Positions 62,224 through 64,000 of a DNA stretch of 64,000 nucleotides are shown piece by piece. The position numbers were made by a program, and so were the translations under genes. Origin of the DNA: Halovenus salina (GTDB taxonomy: Archaea; Halobacteriota; Halobacteria; Halobacteriales; Haloarculaceae); the NCBI RefSeq assembly GCF_026410925.1, contig NZ_CP112972.1, positions 310,001 through 374,000 on the forward strand, given 5' to 3'. The first letter of the stretch is position 1; every line of letters begins with the position of its first letter. The notes beneath the pieces were generated by a model. It was not told the origin of the DNA. It did not search any database and worked only from the letters and a program-made list of their open reading frames with translations.

Positions 62224-62707
62224 CGACGCGGCCCAGACGGCCACCGCACACCAACAGGCCGTCGTCGGCGTCGGCAGCATGGTGATGGGCGACGACGGCG
62301 TTGGCTATCACGCCATCGAGGCGCTGGAGGACTGCTCGCTTCCCGAGGGAACGAGCCTGACCCACGCCGGGACGACGGCGTTTCTCGCCCTAGAGGCGAT
62401 GAGCGGTGCCGACCGGGCGCTCGTCGTCGACGCGCTCGCACTTGAGGAGCCGCCGGGGACGATTCGAGAGTTCCGACTCGACCGTCCCGACGTTGACGCG
62501 CCGGAGGTGACAATGCACGACTACAGCTTTACCGACGCGCTCGCAGTCGGCGATGTCGCCTACGACGTGCCCGACCGGGTCCGGCTACTTGGCGTCGTTC
62601 CCGACCAACTCGACCCAGCGGTAGAGCTGTCTGAGCCCGTCGCGGCGGCACTTCCGGAGCTTGTATCGCGCATCGAACAGCGGCTTGTGGAGGACACTCA
62701 GAACTGA
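62210..62707 (+). CDS. hyaD: Hydrogenase maturation protease
   Basis: A 165-residue endopeptidase of the HycI/HupD type that removes the C-terminal tail of the large subunit after nickel is inserted. Residues corresponding to the metal site are the Asp in GVGSMVMGDDGVGYHAIEAL, the Asp in ALVVDALALEEPPG and the His in VTMHDYSFTDAL. The length is normal. ATG at 62210 overlaps the cytochrome gene by 14 nt, and its stop shares one base with the next start. Confidence 0.92.
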   Translation: MTTSSDAAQTATAHQQAVVGVGSMVMGDDGVGYHAIEALEDCSLPEGTSLTHAGTTAFLALEAMSGADRALVVDALALEEPPGTIREFRLDRPDVDAPEVTMHDYSFTDALAVGDVAYDVPDRVRLLGVVPDQLDPAVELSEPVAAALPELVSRIEQRLVEDTQN

Positions 62708-62883
62708 TGAACGGACACTGGTACTGCACCGACTGTGGCGAACGTATCGAACAGGAAGCAATCGACGAGCACGAGTCCGACGGCCATCACGTCAAGGGTC
62801 GGTTCCGACCGGACCGACTTCTGGCCGGAGACCCGGAGATGATCGGTTCACAGATCGACGACGGCGACGGGGGTGGTGTCTGA
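62707..62883 (+). CDS. Small C2H2-type zinc-finger protein in the hydrogenase operon (58 aa)
   Basis: ATG at 62707 opens a 58-residue frame that shares a base with the upstream stop and a base with the HypC start, so it is certainly translated with its neighbours. The pattern is C7-x2-C10, then H22-x4-H27 with a second His at 28, within WYCTDCGERIEQ and EAIDEHESDGHHV. This is a C2H2 zinc finger. The C-terminal half is basic then acidic (KGRFRPDRLLAGDPEMIGSQ). I know no such protein in bacterial hydrogenase operons. It may aid nickel or Fe-S handling, be a HypA substitute, or regulate. Confidence 0.75.
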   Translation: MNGHWYCTDCGERIEQEAIDEHESDGHHVKGRFRPDRLLAGDPEMIGSQIDDGDGGGV

Positions 62884-63236
62884 TGTGTCTCGGTGTCCCC
62901 GGCGAAATCAAAGAAATCGACGGCCACGAGGCTGTCGCAGACTTCTGGGGCGTCGAGCGTCGGGTCCGACTCGATATCGTTGGTGACGCAGTCGAGGAAG
63001 GCGACTACATCCTCAACCACGTCGGCTACGCCATCAGGAAGATTCCAGAGTCGGAGGTCGAGCAGACAATGGAGCTGTTCGAGACGATGCTGGACGCCGA
63101 CCCCGAAGACATGATGGCCGATGACATGATAGAGGAGCTGGAGGCGAACAGCGGCGCTCCCGCCCCCGGGGCACAGGACGACGACGAAGGCGACGAAGAC
63201 GACGACCTGCTCGAGGAGCTGGGTATCGATGTCTGA
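62883..63236 (+). CDS. hypC: Hydrogenase assembly chaperone HypC
   Basis: A 117-residue chaperone that carries the Fe(CN)2CO group with HypD and delivers it to the large subunit. The N-terminus MCLGVPGEIKEIDGHEAVAD holds the essential Cys2; GDYILNHVGYAIRKIPESEV matches HypC. The C-terminal 40 residues form an acidic tail not expected in the usual family of 75-95 residues. The ATG shares a base with the preceding stop, and the HypD start overlaps its stop by 8 nt. Confidence 0.95.
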   Translation: MCLGVPGEIKEIDGHEAVADFWGVERRVRLDIVGDAVEEGDYILNHVGYAIRKIPESEVEQTMELFETMLDADPEDMMADDMIEELEANSGAPAPGAQDDDEGDEDDDLLEELGIDV

Positions 63237-64000
63237 GGGCGACCCGACCAGAGCCGGCCCGACCGGCTCGATTCCCGGCGGCGACGGCGACGACGAGCTA
63301 CAGTTTCGGGACCCGGAGAAGGCAGAGGCGCTTGCGGACAAAATCGCAGAGATTGGCGAGAAGCTTCCGGACCCGCCGGCGACGGTGATGCACGTCTGTG
63401 GTAGCCACGAGCAGTCGATTGCCAAGTTCGGCCTGCGGAGTTTGTTGCCCGACAGCGTGCGACTTGTGATGGGTCCAGGCTGTCCGGTCTGTGTGACGAA
63501 CATGCCCGAGGTCGACGAGGCGGTCGCACTGGCCGAGGACGGCGTTACCGTGGCGACCTACGGCGATATGCTGAAGGTATCCGGTACGTCGAAATCCCTC
63601 GACGACGCCCGCTCCGAGGGTGCCGACGTTCGAGTCGTCTACGGCGCACAGGACGCCGTCGAACTCGCTGAGGATATCGACGAGGAGGTCGTCTTCTTTG
63701 CAACCGGATTCGAGACGACCGCCGCACCGACGGCCGCCGCAATCAAGGCCGACCCGCCGGAGAACTTCTCGGTGCTGTCTGCTCACAAGTACATCCCGCC
63801 GGCGATGGACATCGTCGCCGAGATGCCAGACACCGAAATCGACGGCTACCTCGCGGCGGGCAATGCCGCAATCATCACCGGTCACGGCATCTTCGACGGC
63901 ATCGTTGACCGCCACGGCCTGCCAGTGGTCGTCGGGGGATTCGAGCCGCTCGACATCCTCGCCGGGCTCGTGAAACTGCTCGAAAACATCCGCGACGGCA
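63229..64000 (+). CDS. hypD: Hydrogenase maturation protein HypD (cut by window edge)
   Basis: 257 residues of HypD are visible and the frame is open at the right edge. HypD is an Fe-S protein that builds the Fe(CN)2CO group with HypC and HypE. Conserved cysteine motifs are VMHVCGSHEQSIAKFGLRSL and VMGPGCPVCVTNMPEVDEAV. GVTVATYGDMLKVSGTSKSL and FFATGFETTAAPTAAAI also match. An acidic N-terminal extension of about 25 residues is halophile-specific. ATG at 63229 overlaps HypC. Confidence 0.95.
   Translation, partial: MSEGDPTRAGPTGSIPGGDGDDELQFRDPEKAEALADKIAEIGEKLPDPPATVMHVCGSHEQSIAKFGLRSLLPDSVRLVMGPGCPVCVTNMPEVDEAVALAEDGVTVATYGDMLKVSGTSKSLDDARSEGADVRVVYGAQDAVELAEDIDEEVVFFATGFETTAAPTAAAIKADPPENFSVLSAHKYIPPAMDIVAEMPDTEIDGYLAAGNAAIITGHGIFDGIVDRHGLPVVVGGFEPLDILAGLVKLLENIRDG

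Overview
The window is a high-GC chromosome segment from a halophilic archaeon (class Halobacteria). The evidence is strongly acidic proteins, leaderless genes with a TATA box about 27 bp before the start codon, archaeal information-processing genes (PCNA, primase large subunit, Hjc, L7Ae, S28e, L24e), a PGF-CTERM surface protein, a HalX response regulator and a haloarchaeal type IV pilin. I could not fix the genus. A [NiFe] uptake hydrogenase operon is uncommon in this class and points to H2 use, perhaps in low-oxygen conditions.

Layout. 0-6 kb: electron transfer flavoprotein genes (fixB cut by the left edge), a zinc-containing ferredoxin, glutamyl-tRNA synthetase and an alkaline-phosphatase-superfamily enzyme. 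5.8-12.3 kb: a sulfur/siroheme block, with a cysteine-free CysD/CysH-like protein facing a tightly overlapped operon of siroheme reductase, DUF6360-like protein, CbiX chelatase, uroporphyrinogen methyltransferase and a TrpD-like transferase. 12.3-23 kb: small regulators and hypotheticals, a divergent pair of paralogues around a palindrome, tRNA-Val(GAC), a creatininase-family enzyme, glucose-6-phosphate isomerase, a ribbon-helix-helix-like protein with four operator-like octamers, and a flavin reductase gene broken in a GT repeat. 23.4-24.8 kb: the L7Ae-S28e-L24e-Ndk operon behind a hairpin-rich leader.

25-33 kb: a hemerythrin domain fused to an acyl-CoA-synthetase-like domain that stops exactly at the hinge before its C-terminal lobe. 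A pentose-bisphosphate (nucleotide salvage) set follows: form III RuBisCO, an APH-family kinase, a PfkB kinase and ribose-1,5-bisphosphate isomerase. Then comes a geranylgeranyl-reductase-family flavoprotein. 33-50 kb: degenerate-receiver signalling genes, a hairpin-rich intergenic region, a CDP-alcohol phosphatidyltransferase, a PAS kinase, a Tat-exported LVIVD-repeat surface protein, RidA, Hjc, PriL, glutamate dehydrogenase, PCNA, a HalX regulator, a pilin and an aldehyde dehydrogenase.

50-57 kb looks accessory: a 1085-residue multi-PAS kinase lies between two copies of a 29-bp direct repeat, followed by a lower-GC glycosyltransferase and a ParB-like protein. 57-64 kb: a HemAT-type globin-coupled aerotaxis transducer, then the hydrogenase operon (Tat-exported small subunit, large subunit, cytochrome b, maturation protease, a 58-residue C2H2 zinc-finger protein, HypC, HypD), cut by the right edge.

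The most unusual items are the hemerythrin/truncated adenylate-forming fusion, the hydrogenase operon with its embedded zinc-finger microprotein, the RHH-like gene with octamers around its own promoter, the hairpin train at 34.8-35.0 kb, and the direct repeat around the sensor kinase.
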